From assembly GCF_030269485.1 (NCBI RefSeq), contig NZ_BSTL01000003.1, forward strand, positions 450,430 through 514,429: a stretch of 64,000 nt of DNA, given 5' to 3'. The DNA is from Actinoplanes sp. NBRC 103695. GTDB taxonomy: Bacteria; Actinomycetota; Actinomycetes; Mycobacteriales; Micromonosporaceae. Of the stretch, positions 1 to 9,240 are shown in pieces. The notes below the pieces were generated by a model. That model did no database searches. It had not been told where the DNA came from and saw nothing but the letters and a program-made list of their open reading frames with translations. The translations under genes were made by a program, and so were the position numbers. Position 1 is the first letter of the stretch. Each line of letters begins with the position of its first letter.

Positions 1-2
1 CC

Positions 3-1994
3 GGGGACGGCTTGCAGCGCGCGGATGCCGTCGGCGCGGCCAGCTACGTGCAGAACCTCACGGTGGTGGCACGCGGCTGGACGAGCGAACCGACCCCTTT
101 GCAACGCCGGATCAACCAGATAGTCCGCGCGGTGATGTTCACGGTCGCTCTGCTGAGCGTGACCATTCTGGTCCAGGCGGCGCTGCTCGACTTGACCGTC
201 CTGCAGATGGTCAAGGATGCCGCGGTTCTCTCCGGTCTGATCCCGTACGGACTTTTCCTGCTTGTCGCAGTCGCCTACGCGACCGGCGCCGCAACTGTTG
301 CGGGGCGTGGAGCGCTGGTGCAGCGGGTCAGCGCGGTCGAAGCACTGAGCAACGTCGACGTGCTGTGCACCGACAAGACCGGCACGCTGACGACAGGCAG
401 GCTTCAGGTGGAACAGATCCATGTTCTGGAGGCGGGCACAGTCGACGATGTGAACAGCAGGCTCGGATCCTTCGCGCGCAGCGTGAGCGCCGGTAACGCG
501 ACCATCACCGCGTTGATCGAGGCCCTTCCCGGAGAGGCGTTCGCGACACGCGAGGAAGTTCCTTTCTCCTCCGTACGCCGCTGGAGCGCAGTGTCCGGCC
601 AGCACCAGTACGTTCTGGGGGCGCTCGACCGGCTCACTCCGGTGCTGTCCTCATCCGAACCGCTGGAAGCGCTGGCGGCCGGCTGGGCGAGCCGCGGCTA
701 CCGCGTACTGATTTTTGCCGAAGCCGCAGACCCTGCGCAGAGCCTTTTCGACCTCTCCGGCGAGTCCCGGCTGCCGAAACTCGAGGCTCTGGCCCTTGTG
801 GTGCTGCGCGACGAGTTGAGGCCGCACGTTCAGCAGGTGCTGAGTACTCTGCAGGACACCGGAGTCCGGGTGAAGGTGATCTCCGGAGACGACCCCAATA
901 CCGTCGCCGCTCTCGCCGCCCAGGTCGGACTGCTCGACAGCGCGCCGGTCGCCGGCGACGACCTCGACGGCATGAGTCCGGCGGAGTTCGATCTGGCGGT
1001 CGACCAGCGCTCGGTGTTCGGCCGCATCGCACCCGACCAGAAGCACGGAATCATCGACTCCCTGCGTCGCCAGGGCTACTACACGGCAATGATCGGCGAC
1101 GGCGTCAACGACATACCATCCCTCAAACGCGCCCACGTCGGCGTGGCCATGCAGAGCGGCAGCGCCGTCACCCGAGACATCGCCGACCTCGTCCTGCTCG
1201 ATGACTCCTTCGCCGCACTGACCGCGGCGCAGGACCAAGGCCGCCGCATCATCTCGGGCATCAGCACATCGCTGAATCTTTTCCTCGCCCGTGTCGCCAC
1301 GTCGACCCTGATCATCATCGTGGTGGCAGTGATCGGCCTCGGTTTCCCGTACGAGCCGGCGCAGGTTGCCCTGACCCTGTTCACCGTGGGCCTGCCGACG
1401 TTCTTCCTGACCCGGTGGGCGCCCGCGCGGCGCTTCGACGCTCGGATGATAGGCAGCCTCGCCCGCTTCGTCGGGCCGGCGTCTCTGACCACAGCTGCCT
1501 TCGCGGCGGCCATCTACGTCGTGGTCTACCAGCTGGTCGAAGTGGGCATCGGCCGCGGTGAGGTTCCGTCCGAGGTCCTTGAGAGGTTCAGCGCCTACAC
1601 CGGTGTCGACGGCTCTGAGGCAGGTTTCGTCGATGCGGCGGCCACCATCACCGCCCAGACCGCGTTGTCGACATTCACCTCCGTCACGGCGTTCATCCTG
1701 ATCCTCTTTCTGGCCCCTCCGCGGCGGTTCTTCGCCGGATGGACCCGACCGGTCAAGGACACACGTCCGGCTCGGCTTGTGCTGTGCCTGTTCGCAGCGT
1801 TCGCGATCATCCTGGCGTTCCCGCCGACCGCGCACTACTTCGCTCTGCTGCCCTCGTTCAAGGTGCTCCTGCCGGTCATCCTGATCACCGTGCCGATCTG
1901 GTTCTTCTTGCTGCGCGGCATGTGGCGGCACCGACTGCTGGAACGGATTCTCGACCTCCCTCCAGTTCCGTCGGCGGCTACCCTTGAACCGTGA
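3..1994 (+). CDS. P-type cation-transporting ATPase, CtpE-like (5' end outside window)
   Basis: This is the C-terminal ~660 residues of a membrane P-type ATPase; the reading frame is open to the window edge, so the N-terminal membrane helices and most of the actuator domain are missing. The phosphorylation motif CTDKTGTLT lies near residue 120 of the visible part, followed by a nucleotide-binding domain, the hinge motif MIGDGVND, and a C-terminal membrane domain with about six helices. VISGDDPNTVAALAAQVGL is the usual P-domain segment. The spacing and the AVEALSNVDVLCTDKTGT context resemble mycobacterial CtpE, a calcium-related exporter; substrate is inference. The M4 segment reads IPYGLF where many relatives have PEGL, so a conserved acidic residue is absent. 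The stop overlaps the GTG of the following sigma factor by four bases. Confidence 0.85.
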   Translation, partial: GDGLQRADAVGAASYVQNLTVVARGWTSEPTPLQRRINQIVRAVMFTVALLSVTILVQAALLDLTVLQMVKDAAVLSGLIPYGLFLLVAVAYATGAATVAGRGALVQRVSAVEALSNVDVLCTDKTGTLTTGRLQVEQIHVLEAGTVDDVNSRLGSFARSVSAGNATITALIEALPGEAFATREEVPFSSVRRWSAVSGQHQYVLGALDRLTPVLSSSEPLEALAAGWASRGYRVLIFAEAADPAQSLFDLSGESRLPKLEALALVVLRDELRPHVQQVLSTLQDTGVRVKVISGDDPNTVAALAAQVGLLDSAPVAGDDLDGMSPAEFDLAVDQRSVFGRIAPDQKHGIIDSLRRQGYYTAMIGDGVNDIPSLKRAHVGVAMQSGSAVTRDIADLVLLDDSFAALTAAQDQGRRIISGISTSLNLFLARVATSTLIIIVVAVIGLGFPYEPAQVALTLFTVGLPTFFLTRWAPARRFDARMIGSLARFVGPASLTTAAFAAAIYVVVYQLVEVGIGRGEVPSEVLERFSAYTGVDGSEAGFVDAAATITAQTALSTFTSVTAFILILFLAPPRRFFAGWTRPVKDTRPARLVLCLFAAFAIILAFPPTAHYFALLPSFKVLLPVILITVPIWFFLLRGMWRHRLLERILDLPPVPSAATLEP

Positions 1995-2914
1995 TCGACA
2001 TTCCGGCGGACGCGGAGTTGTTGCGCCTCGCGCGGGCGGGTGACGCGGCCAGCCTCGGCATGCTGCTGCAACGTCACGAAGCGCGGATGCTCGCGACGGC
2101 CTATGCCGTTCTCGGCTATGGATCGGACGCTCGGGACGCCGTTCAGGAGGCCTTCCTCGTCGCCGTCTCACGGCTTGCCGCGCTGCAAGATCCGGGATCC
2201 GTCGGCCCCTGGCTGCGAGGCATCGTCCGTAACATCTGCCGGGCGTCGCAGCGCAGGCCGGCTCCCATCCCGCTCGGGGATCTCAGCGGGGACGTGGCTG
2301 CGGCCGATGCCGACCCCGCCGTGTTGCTCGAGCGGCAAGCGTTGCGCGACTGGGCGTGGCACGCCATGGAACGGTTGACGCCGAACCTGCGCGTGGTGGC
2401 GATGCTTCGCTACTTCACCGAGGCCAACGCGTACGCGCAGATTGCCGCGCTGTGTGGCGTCCCCGTCGGCACGGTGCGCAGCCGCCTCAGCGAGGCACGG
2501 ACCAAACTCGCTGAACACCTCCGGGAGACCGCCGGCCTCGCCCATCCCGACGCCGCTACGCGCATGCTGCGGTCGCGCCGGGAGGCCGAGGAGGCGTTGG
2601 CCGCGATGCGGGCTGGGTCTGCCGCCGCGGCGCTTGCCAGGACGTGGTCGCCGTCCGCCGTCGCGGTCCTGCCCGATGGGACTCGCCATCAGGGTCATGG
2701 CCGGCTGGCGCAGGCCATCACGGCCAATCACGAGGACGGCGTCCGCTATCAGCTCACGAATGTCGTCGCCGGCGGCGACATCACCATCTGGGAGACGGAT
2801 TTCCTCAACCCCGCCGACAAGCCCGCGCACTGCCCGCCGTCGGGTGCCTGGTTGCATTTTCTGAGTGCCGGCCGGATACAGGGCTTCCGGCTCCTTCACA
2901 CCGCCCGGCCGTAG
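1991..2914 (+). CDS. ECF sigma factor with C-terminal NTF2/SnoaL-like extension
   Basis: A 307-residue RNA polymerase sigma factor. Region 2 is at about residues 5-85 (ARDAVQEAFLVAV) and region 4 at about 120-175, with the helix-turn-helix AQIAALCGVPVGTVRSRL. About 120 residues follow region 4 and look like a SnoaL/NTF2-like fold (WETDFLNPADK, final HFLSAGRIQGFRLLH). ECF groups with such tails often use the tail to control activity instead of a classical anti-sigma factor, and I see no anti-sigma gene beside it. The GTG start sits inside the stop of the upstream P-type ATPase (GTGA), so the two are probably translationally coupled, which may link sigma level to cation transport. Confidence 0.85.
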   Translation: MIDIPADAELLRLARAGDAASLGMLLQRHEARMLATAYAVLGYGSDARDAVQEAFLVAVSRLAALQDPGSVGPWLRGIVRNICRASQRRPAPIPLGDLSGDVAAADADPAVLLERQALRDWAWHAMERLTPNLRVVAMLRYFTEANAYAQIAALCGVPVGTVRSRLSEARTKLAEHLRETAGLAHPDAATRMLRSRREAEEALAAMRAGSAAAALARTWSPSAVAVLPDGTRHQGHGRLAQAITANHEDGVRYQLTNVVAGGDITIWETDFLNPADKPAHCPPSGAWLHFLSAGRIQGFRLLHTARP

Positions 2915-2983
2915 CCCACTCGTCTTGGCAGTGGCCGGCCCGGGATCTGTTGTCGACCTCGCTGATCCGTTCTCACCCTCCCG

Positions 2984-3673
2984 TCAGCGCTGCGGCGGAC
3001 TGTCGCCCGGCCGGACCAGACCGCTCTGGTACGCGATGACGACGAGCTGCGCCCGGTCCCGTACGCCCAGCTTGGTCATGGCCCGGTTGACGTGGGTCTT
3101 GGCGGTCAACGGCGACACGTACAGCCGTTCGGCGATGTCATCGTTCGACAGCCCGGCCGCAACCAGCGCCAAGGTCTCGCGCTCCCGAGCGGTCAGCCCG
3201 CTGAGCTGGTCCGGTGAAGGCAACGACATCGGCTCGGGCGTGTCGAGGAACCGGGCGATCAGGCTCTGGGTGGCCTTCGGCGACAGCAGCGCCTCCCCGG
3301 CGGCTACGACGCGGACGGCGTCCAGCAGGTCGGACCGCTGAACGCTCTTGCTGAGGAAACCACTGGCCCCGGCGCGCAGAGCCCGCAGCACGTTCTCGTC
3401 GATCTCGAAGGTGGTCAGGATCAGCACCCGTACGCCGGCCAGGTCCTCGTCCTCGATGATCAGCCGGGTGGCCTCGATGCCGTCCAGTTCCGGCATCCGG
3501 ATATCCATCAGCACGACGTCGGCGCGGGCGCTGCGGGCGAGGGCGACCGCCTCCCGGCCGTTGCTGGCCTCGCCGACGACCTCCATGTCGGGCGCGGAGT
3601 CGATGAGCACCCGGAACCCGGCTCGGATCAGGGCCTGGTCGTCGGCGAGCAGCACCCGGATCGGGTTGGTCAC
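2984..3673 (-). CDS. NarL/LuxR-family response regulator
   Basis: A 229-residue cytoplasmic response regulator. The receiver domain has the acidic pair D11-D12 and phospho-acceptor D57 in VVLMDIRMPE. The C-terminal LuxR helix-turn-helix covers about residues 160-215 (LTARERETLALVAAGLSNDDIAERLYV is the typical beginning). It starts at GTG and overlaps the end of the histidine kinase by four bases, so kinase and regulator are co-translated. The next downstream-oriented units on the same strand are an ABC-2 exporter, the common arrangement for peptide or drug-responsive two-component systems in actinomycetes. Its targets cannot be read from the sequence. Confidence 0.95.
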   Translation of the reverse strand: MTNPIRVLLADDQALIRAGFRVLIDSAPDMEVVGEASNGREAVALARSARADVVLMDIRMPELDGIEATRLIIEDEDLAGVRVLILTTFEIDENVLRALRAGASGFLSKSVQRSDLLDAVRVVAAGEALLSPKATQSLIARFLDTPEPMSLPSPDQLSGLTARERETLALVAAGLSNDDIAERLYVSPLTAKTHVNRAMTKLGVRDRAQLVVIAYQSGLVRPGDSPPQR

Positions 3674-4878
3674 TTGGAAACCTCCTGGCTGACCGGTGCG
3701 GGCAGGACGGCCCGCACCGCAAACCGGCCGCTGGCATCGGGACCGGCGGCCAGCGTCCCGCCCACTGAGGCGGCCCGCTCGCGCATACCCGTCAGACCGT
3801 GCCCGGTGCGCGTGCCGGTGGGGGAGGGGCCGGCCCGGTTCTCGACGGTGATCACGAGCCCGTCCGGGGTGTAGGTCAATCGGACCTGGGCGTTCGGGTC
3901 GCGACCGTGTTTGCGGGCGTTGGTCAGGGACTCCTGCACGATCCGGTACGCGGCCAGGTCGACCGCCGAGGGCAGCGACCGGGCCTCGCCCTCCTGCTGG
4001 TGCTCGACGCGCAGACCGGCGGCGGCCACCGAGTCGAGCAAGCCGCCGAGGCGTTCGAGGCCGGGTGTCGGTTCGGTGGAGGGCTCCGGGTCGTCGGCAC
4101 GACGCAGCACGGTCAGCACGATGGAAAGCTCATCGAGTACGGTCCGGACCGACTGCCGGACGTGGGACAGCGCTTCCTCGGCCTGATCCGGCTCCTGCCG
4201 CAGGACATGCGACGCCACCTCGGTCTGCACGTTGATCAGGGCGATGTGGTGCGCCACGATGTCGTGCAGTTCGCGTGCGATACGCAGCCGCTCCTCGGCC
4301 ACCCGGCGCCGGGCCTCCTCCTCGCGGGTCTGCTCGGCGCGCACAGCCCGCTCCTCGACCGCCGCGACGTACGCCCGCCGGGTCCGCACAGCATCCCCGA
4401 TGGCGATGGCCATTCCCATCCAGCCCAGATCTTCCAGTGCCTCGGAGGAGTCCCACATCTGTCCCGCGAACACCACGGCGGCCAGGTAGACGACCAGCGC
4501 TGCGGCAGCACCCGCGATCCAGGCGGTCGTCCGCCTCCGGCGGGAGGCAACGGTGTACGCGCTGATCACCGACACCGCCGTCAGCACGTAGATCTCGCCG
4601 CGGCCGGCCACCGCCCACGCCGCCGCGACGGTGACGACCGCCAGCGTCAGCACCGGCCAGCGCCGCCGCAGCGTGATCAGTAACGCCGCCATCGCGGCGA
4701 CCAGCACGTCCAGTGACGTCAGGCTGCGCCCGGGGATGGCTCGGGGACCCATCAGCACCGATACCAGGGACGACACGCCGACGAGCACTCCCAGCAGCGC
4801 GTCGGCTACCTGCGGGTGGCGTACCGCGGCAGGCCAGGCGCGCGGGAGCCGGGTGGTCCAGAGGGCCATGCCGGTCAC
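3670..4878 (-). CDS. Sensor histidine kinase, HisKA_3 (NarX/DesK-type)
   Basis: A membrane sensor kinase of about 400 residues that would phosphorylate the overlapping NarL-type regulator. The N-terminal third has roughly five hydrophobic helices with very short loops, so it probably senses a membrane-associated signal. The HisKA_3 dimerisation domain carries the phosphorylated histidine at about residue 205 in ARELHDIVAHHIALI. The HATPase domain follows (IVQESLTNARKHG N-box, GHGLTGMRERA G-box). Two starts are possible, GTG at 4878 or ATG at 4869; neither has a strong ribosome site. A dyad related to three others in the window lies about 60-70 bases upstream. Confidence 0.93.
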   Translation of the reverse strand: MTGMALWTTRLPRAWPAAVRHPQVADALLGVLVGVSSLVSVLMGPRAIPGRSLTSLDVLVAAMAALLITLRRRWPVLTLAVVTVAAAWAVAGRGEIYVLTAVSVISAYTVASRRRRTTAWIAGAAAALVVYLAAVVFAGQMWDSSEALEDLGWMGMAIAIGDAVRTRRAYVAAVEERAVRAEQTREEEARRRVAEERLRIARELHDIVAHHIALINVQTEVASHVLRQEPDQAEEALSHVRQSVRTVLDELSIVLTVLRRADDPEPSTEPTPGLERLGGLLDSVAAAGLRVEHQQEGEARSLPSAVDLAAYRIVQESLTNARKHGRDPNAQVRLTYTPDGLVITVENRAGPSPTGTRTGHGLTGMRERAASVGGTLAAGPDASGRFAVRAVLPAPVSQEVSK

Positions 4879-4937
4879 CGTACGGGACCGCGGCCTCGTT
4901 CACGTCGTCCACGCGCGGTACTACTGCGCCTTCCCCG

Positions 4938-4957
4938 GCTACGACGGCGGTGGTAGC
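4938..4957 (-). promoter_or_regulatory. ACTAC/GTAGT dyad, site A (upstream of kinase/regulator unit)
   Basis: GCTACGACGGCGGTGGTAGC, an imperfect inverted repeat preceded on the plus strand by CTTCCCCG. It aligns with sites at 6812-6831, 7600-7619 and 11413-11432. It lies upstream of the minus-strand kinase. It is the most diverged of the four copies. The role as an operator is inference. Confidence 0.45.
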
Positions 4958-5004
4958 GGTCGGCAACCGCTCCCGATGGATCGGTGCTGCGGATCGGGGC
5001 GACA

Positions 5005-5814
5005 TCAGGCGTCTTGGCGCTTCAGCCGCCAGGCAGCGGCCCCACCGACGATCGCGAGATAGGCCAGGAGGACCAGCAGGCCGCCCCAAGGGGTGAGTTC
5101 GTTCTCGCCGCGGGTGACCGCTCCCATCGCCGCCCCCGCCGACTCCGGCAGGTATGGTCCGACGTTGTCCCGCCAGCTTTCCGGCAGCAACAACCCGACG
5201 ATTCCGGACAGCAGGAACATCACACCGAAGTAGGTGCTGAGGGCGGCCGGGGTGGAGCGCAGCAACGCGCCCAGCGCCAGGCCGAGCAGACCCGCGCTCG
5301 TCAGGTACCCGGCCGAGCCGGCAATGGCACGGACGACGCCCGGGTCCGACAATGAGGCGCCGCTGTCGCCGAGGATCGCCTGACCGCCGAGAAAGGCGAG
5401 GAACGCGGACACGAGCATCAGTACGAAGGTCACGACGGCGAACACCATTGCCTTGCCCCAGAGCACGCCGAGCCGGCCCGGCACCGCGGCAAGGCTGGAC
5501 CGGATCATGCCGGTGCTGTATTCGCCGGCCATGAACAGCACGCCGAGGGTGCCGACGATGAGCTGGGCGAAGTTCATGCCCGCGAGGCTCAGGTCGACGG
5601 GGTTGCCGGGTCCGTCGCCGTCCTCCAACTGGCCGCTGGCGCTCATCGACGCGGCGAGCAGACCGAGTCCGACGAAGAGGAGCACCGCGACGGCGAGGGT
5701 GATGGTGGTCGACCGCAGGGACCAGAACTTGATCCACTCGGATCGGATGACCCGGAGCTGGGTCACGCGTGGCCGCCTGGTGGCCGGGTCACGGCGATTG
5801 GCGAGGATGCTCAT
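5005..5814 (-). CDS. ABC-2 type transporter permease
   Basis: A 269-residue integral membrane protein with a short cytoplasmic N-terminus containing IRSEWIKFWSLRSTT, the typical entry into helix 1 of ABC-2 exporter permeases, and about six hydrophobic helices. Its ATG overlaps the stop of the ATP-binding subunit by one base (TGATG), so the two form one exporter. The likely role is efflux of a lipid, peptide or antibiotic-like molecule, and the adjacent two-component system on the same strand may control it. The substrate cannot be deduced. Confidence 0.9.
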   Translation of the reverse strand: MSILANRRDPATRRPRVTQLRVIRSEWIKFWSLRSTTITLAVAVLLFVGLGLLAASMSASGQLEDGDGPGNPVDLSLAGMNFAQLIVGTLGVLFMAGEYSTGMIRSSLAAVPGRLGVLWGKAMVFAVVTFVLMLVSAFLAFLGGQAILGDSGASLSDPGVVRAIAGSAGYLTSAGLLGLALGALLRSTPAALSTYFGVMFLLSGIVGLLLPESWRDNVGPYLPESAGAAMGAVTRGENELTPWGGLLVLLAYLAIVGGAAAWRLKRQDA

Positions 5815-6752
5815 CAGGCGGCCTTTCCGGCTCCGGCGAACGGCCGTGCGGCCGTGGCGGTGTATTCGACGGCGTCGTGAGTGAGGGCCATGAAGGCCTC
5901 CTCCAGCGAGGGTTGCCGCGGCGACAGCTCGTGCAGGGTGAGACCGGCGCGGGCGGCCAGTTCGCCGATTCGCTCGGCGTCGAGCCCGGACACCTCGAGG
6001 ACGCCACGGTCGATGCTGGTGATGGCGATGTCCGGGCCGGCCAGCAGGGCGTGCAAGGCGGCCGCGTGCGGTGAGCGCACCCGTACGGTGTTCAGCGAGG
6101 CCTGCTGGATGAATTCGTCGACGGACACGTCGGCGATCAGCTTGCCGCGGCCGACGACGATGAGGTGTTCCGCGGTCACCGCCATCTCATTCATCAGGTG
6201 CGAGGAGACGAACACGGTCCGGCCATCGCCGGCCAGAGTCTGCATCAGGTTGCGAATCCACAGGATGCCCTCCGGATCGAGGCCGTTGACCGGCTCGTCC
6301 AGGATCACCGTCCGGGGGTCGCCGAGCAGGGCGGAGGCGATGCCGAGCCGCTGGCCCATGCCGAGGGAGAACCCGCCGGCCCGCTTGCGGGCGACCTCGT
6401 GCAGGCCCACGAGGTCGATCACCTCGTCGACGCGGAAGGCCGGGATGCCCGTCGTGGCGGCCATGGCCAGCAGGTGGTGGTACGCCGACCGGCCCGTGTG
6501 CACGGCGCGCGCCTCCAGCAGGGCACCCACCTCGTGCAACGGAGCGGCGTGTTCGGCGTACGGCCGGCCGTTCACCGTCGCCGTGCCTGAGCTGGGCCGG
6601 TCCAGGCCGAGGATCATGCGCATCGTGGTGGATTTGCCGGCGCCGTTGGGCCCGAGGAAGCCGGTGACGACACCGGGCTTCACGGTGAAGGTGAGACCGT
6701 CGACAGCGGTCTTGCTGCCGTAGCGTTTGGTGAGCTCATGCACTTCAATCAT
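5814..6752 (-). CDS. ABC transporter ATP-binding protein, DrrA/CcmA-type
   Basis: A 312-residue ATPase subunit. The Walker A motif GPNGAGKST lies near residue 37, the signature is the slightly unusual LGMGQRLGIASALL, and Walker B is TVILDEPVNGLDP. A C-terminal ~90 residue extension typical of drug and antibiotic exporters ends in LSPRQPSLEEAFMALT. I prefer the ATG at 6752 (MIEVHELTKRYG), because family members begin there; an ATG at 6764 would add four residues. A conserved dyad lies about 60 bases upstream. It forms an exporter with the overlapping permease. Confidence 0.93.
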   Translation of the reverse strand: MIEVHELTKRYGSKTAVDGLTFTVKPGVVTGFLGPNGAGKSTTMRMILGLDRPSSGTATVNGRPYAEHAAPLHEVGALLEARAVHTGRSAYHHLLAMAATTGIPAFRVDEVIDLVGLHEVARKRAGGFSLGMGQRLGIASALLGDPRTVILDEPVNGLDPEGILWIRNLMQTLAGDGRTVFVSSHLMNEMAVTAEHLIVVGRGKLIADVSVDEFIQQASLNTVRVRSPHAAALHALLAGPDIAITSIDRGVLEVSGLDAERIGELAARAGLTLHELSPRQPSLEEAFMALTHDAVEYTATAARPFAGAGKAA

Positions 6753-6811
6753 GTCGACCACCATGGCCCGCGGCGGATGCTGTCCGCGTCTTCCACATGT
6801 GGGCATTCCCG

Positions 6812-6831
6812 GCTACCACCACCGTAGTAGC
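6812..6831 (-). promoter_or_regulatory. ACTAC/GTAGT dyad, site B (upstream of ABC exporter)
   Basis: GCTACCACCACCGTAGTAGC, with GGGCATTCCCG immediately 5' on the plus strand, identical to the flank of site D. It ends about 60 bases before the ATP-binding gene start on the minus strand. The half-sites resemble those of BlaI/MecI/CopY-family repressors, but no such repressor is encoded here. Confidence 0.55.
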
Positions 6832-6962
6832 CAAGCCCAGAATGCCGTACCGCTGGTTCATCAGAGAGGCCTGGTGGTTCCCCACCGTGACGGCCCTGCG
6901 TCGGCGCCAGGCCCATGCGGCGACTGCCGGGTCGGTGAGGAGGAGGCGCACGAGCCGCCGGG

Positions 6963-7487
6963 TCAGTCGGCGTCGCCCTCGATGACCGTGGTGCTGTAAT
7001 TGCCGGTCCAGGACGCCCGGGCGCCGGAGTCGCCGATGAGATAGACGTCGTAGATCGCGGCACCCGCGACGATGGCGGCCACGACCCCGACGACGATGGT
7101 CACGGCGGTGTTCCGCGGGGCCAGGAAGGTCCGCCGGGATCCGGGCGAAGCGCCGGCGATCCGTACGGATTCGCGGTGGCGCCACCAGACCACCAGCGCC
7201 GCGACGGTCACCGCGAGGGCGGCGTACAGGGCGGTGTCACCGAGCTCGGTGTGGTCTTGCAGCAGTGGGGTGTCCCCGACGCGGTCTTGCAGCCACTGGC
7301 CGGCGTCCATGGTGACCGGCACCAAGACCAGCATGGCCGTCGACAGGATCACGTTCGGGCCGGCCACCCGCCGGCGCGCGGCCGGCCACCATGCGGTCAG
7401 CACGAGCAGGAATGCCGCGAGAGGAAGCAGTACCACGATGGCGTGCACCAGCAGAAGATGGGCGGGCAACCCGTTGATAGTGCCCAT
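6963..7487 (-). CDS. DUF2231-type membrane protein
   Basis: A 174-residue protein with four or five hydrophobic helices. The start GLPAHLLLVHAIVVLLPLAA is the hallmark beginning of DUF2231 membrane proteins, and a second conserved His-containing loop reads QDHTELGDTALYA. The function of the family is unknown; conserved histidines in helix 1 and the loop have led to suggestions of haem or metal binding in relatives. I chose the ATG at 7487 because GGAGG lies seven bases before it; an in-frame GTG 48 bases earlier has no such site. Site C of the dyad family lies about 110 bases upstream. The last ~25 residues after the final helix are probably outside the cell. Confidence 0.85.
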   Translation of the reverse strand: MGTINGLPAHLLLVHAIVVLLPLAAFLLVLTAWWPAARRRVAGPNVILSTAMLVLVPVTMDAGQWLQDRVGDTPLLQDHTELGDTALYAALAVTVAALVVWWRHRESVRIAGASPGSRRTFLAPRNTAVTIVVGVVAAIVAGAAIYDVYLIGDSGARASWTGNYSTTVIEGDAD

Positions 7488-7574
7488 GAGGGGTCCTCCG
7501 GAAGGCGTGCTCCGGACCGGCGGCCGATGTGCCACGGTCGGGGCCTAACGATCGCCCGGCGGAGGCGCGCTCCG

Positions 7575-7619
7575 CGTCCTACAGCGATGGACAAATGCGG
7601 GTACCACGGTTGTAGTAGT
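7575..7619 (-). promoter_or_regulatory. ACTAC/GTAGT dyad with downstream promoter-like box, site C
   Basis: The core GGTACCACGGTTGTAGTAGT is at 7600-7619. CGTCCTACAG at 7575-7584 (CTGTAGGACG in the direction of transcription) is exactly 15 bases from the core, the same spacing as at site D. The two shared blocks at fixed distance look like an operator overlapping a promoter for the DUF2231 gene. The exact promoter elements are inference. Confidence 0.5.
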
Positions 7620-7724
7620 CAGCCGCCACGGCGCCGGCCCCGGACGGTCTGCGGCCCGGCTCTGGTGCGGGTTGCCCGACGGATGGCCCGCCGGGCGTTA
7701 CCAGCGAAGGTGCCGTCGGAGTAA

Positions 7725-9125
7725 TCAAACCGGATCGTGGAGCGTGTTGTACGCGGCGGCGCCGATCAGTTCCATCGACACCTGCAGCCGCTCCGGGCTG
7801 ATGTTCGCCGCGATGGTGTCCTCTGGGGTGTGATTCTGGGGCTCCAGGTCGGCCGGCGACTCCTCGCTACGCCAGGAGAAGTTCGCGGCCGCGATCCCCG
7901 CCTGCTGGAAGGACTCGTGGTCGCTGAATCCGCGTTGGGTCACCGGCGAGATCCGGGATGCGTAGCCGAGCCGCCGAGCCGCCGCGGCCACCTCAGCGGT
8001 GGCCCGGTTCGCCTCTCCGGTCGCCGACAACAGCCAGTAACGGGTGGCCGGGGCGAAGGTGGTCGCGACCATGTCGTTGTGGAACAGGGCCACGATGCGG
8101 TCCCGCTCCACCTGCGGCAACTGCGAGACGTAGTGCAGCGATCCGACCGTCCCGTCCTCCTCGGCGCCCCACAGCCCGAACCGCAGCGTCGCGTTCGCGG
8201 GCATCGTCCTCAGGACCCGGGCCAGCTCGAGGCACAGCACGGTGCCGGAGCCGTCGTCGTTCGCGCCCGGCGCGCCGACCACGGAGTCATAGTGGGCGCT
8301 GACCATGACCACCGGCCCGTCCCCGTTCCCGGTACGCCGCTCCGCGAGCACATTATGCGAGGTCAGCCCGCGATGCGCGGACGTACTGACAATCAGCTCG
8401 CGCAACTGTCCGGCCGCCAGCAGCTCGCGTAGCCGAATCTTCTGCGCCCACGCCGCGCCCACCACCGGGACCGCCACTGGTTCTGGCAGCCATGGGCTCC
8501 ACGCCGGCGCCCGCAGCCCGGCAAACAGATCCTCGGCCAGGAACACGACCGCCGCCGCGCCACGCTCGATCGCCCTGCCGGCCAGCACACCCGGGTCCTC
8601 GAGCCACGGATTGTCGATCAGCACGATCCTTCCCGCCACGTTCGCCGGGTAATCGTCCGAGCCGCCGATGCCCGCATCGATGACCCCGGCGCGCACTGTG
8701 ACGTCGAGTGCACCGTACGGAGACGCTCCCGCCTGCCAGCACAGATCCCGGGGCAGCCCGCCCGGCGCGTCCAGCCTGGCAAGGTACTTGTCCTCCACCG
8801 CGAACGGTTGCAGCGTCGTGTCGTACCCGAGATCGTCGAAAACCCCGCCCAGGTAGTCGGCGGCCCGGCGCTCGCCCGGGGTCCCGGCGACTCGCGGCCC
8901 GATCGTCTCCGTCAGCGCCCGCAGGTCCGTCAGCGCCCGCCGAGCCGACACCTTTGCCGCAACCTGCTGGTCGCCCGGCGTAAGGGACGGCGGCCGCGTC
9001 GCTCCCGGGCGCCGGTCGCCGACCGCCCACGCCGGTGCGGGTAACGCCAGGCCGGCCACACCTCCGGCCGCCGTGGTGAGGATTTTCCGTCGGCTCAATC
9101 GGAACTTCCCACCGAGCGCATCCAC
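7725..9125 (-). CDS. Secreted M28-family aminopeptidase with PA domain (Tat signal)
   Basis: A 466-residue exported zinc peptidase. A Tat signal is visible near the N-terminus (SRRKILTT, hydrophobic stretch, then PAPAWAV). A protease-associated domain sits in the middle, interrupting the fold. The zinc ligands of M28 peptidases are recognisable: H and D in SAHYDSVVGAPGANDDGSG, the E-E pair in LWGAEEDGTVG, D in FHNDMVAT, and H in GFSDHESFQQAG. The family removes N-terminal amino acids from peptides outside the cell. The start is GTG 9125, because GAGGAGG lies five bases upstream; an alternative GTG at 9149 lies before that ribosome site. Neighbours are unrelated in function. Confidence 0.92.
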   Translation of the reverse strand: MDALGGKFRLSRRKILTTAAGGVAGLALPAPAWAVGDRRPGATRPPSLTPGDQQVAAKVSARRALTDLRALTETIGPRVAGTPGERRAADYLGGVFDDLGYDTTLQPFAVEDKYLARLDAPGGLPRDLCWQAGASPYGALDVTVRAGVIDAGIGGSDDYPANVAGRIVLIDNPWLEDPGVLAGRAIERGAAAVVFLAEDLFAGLRAPAWSPWLPEPVAVPVVGAAWAQKIRLRELLAAGQLRELIVSTSAHRGLTSHNVLAERRTGNGDGPVVMVSAHYDSVVGAPGANDDGSGTVLCLELARVLRTMPANATLRFGLWGAEEDGTVGSLHYVSQLPQVERDRIVALFHNDMVATTFAPATRYWLLSATGEANRATAEVAAAARRLGYASRISPVTQRGFSDHESFQQAGIAAANFSWRSEESPADLEPQNHTPEDTIAANISPERLQVSMELIGAAAYNTLHDPV

Positions 9126-9240
9126 AGTGTCCTCCTCGCCGTTGCCCACTTCGGTTGGCGGAGACGCTAAAGGCGACCACGGTCTCCGTCTATGACTCGT
9201 GAACTAACGAACTGTGTGCAACCATCCGGAAGCGGGACCC

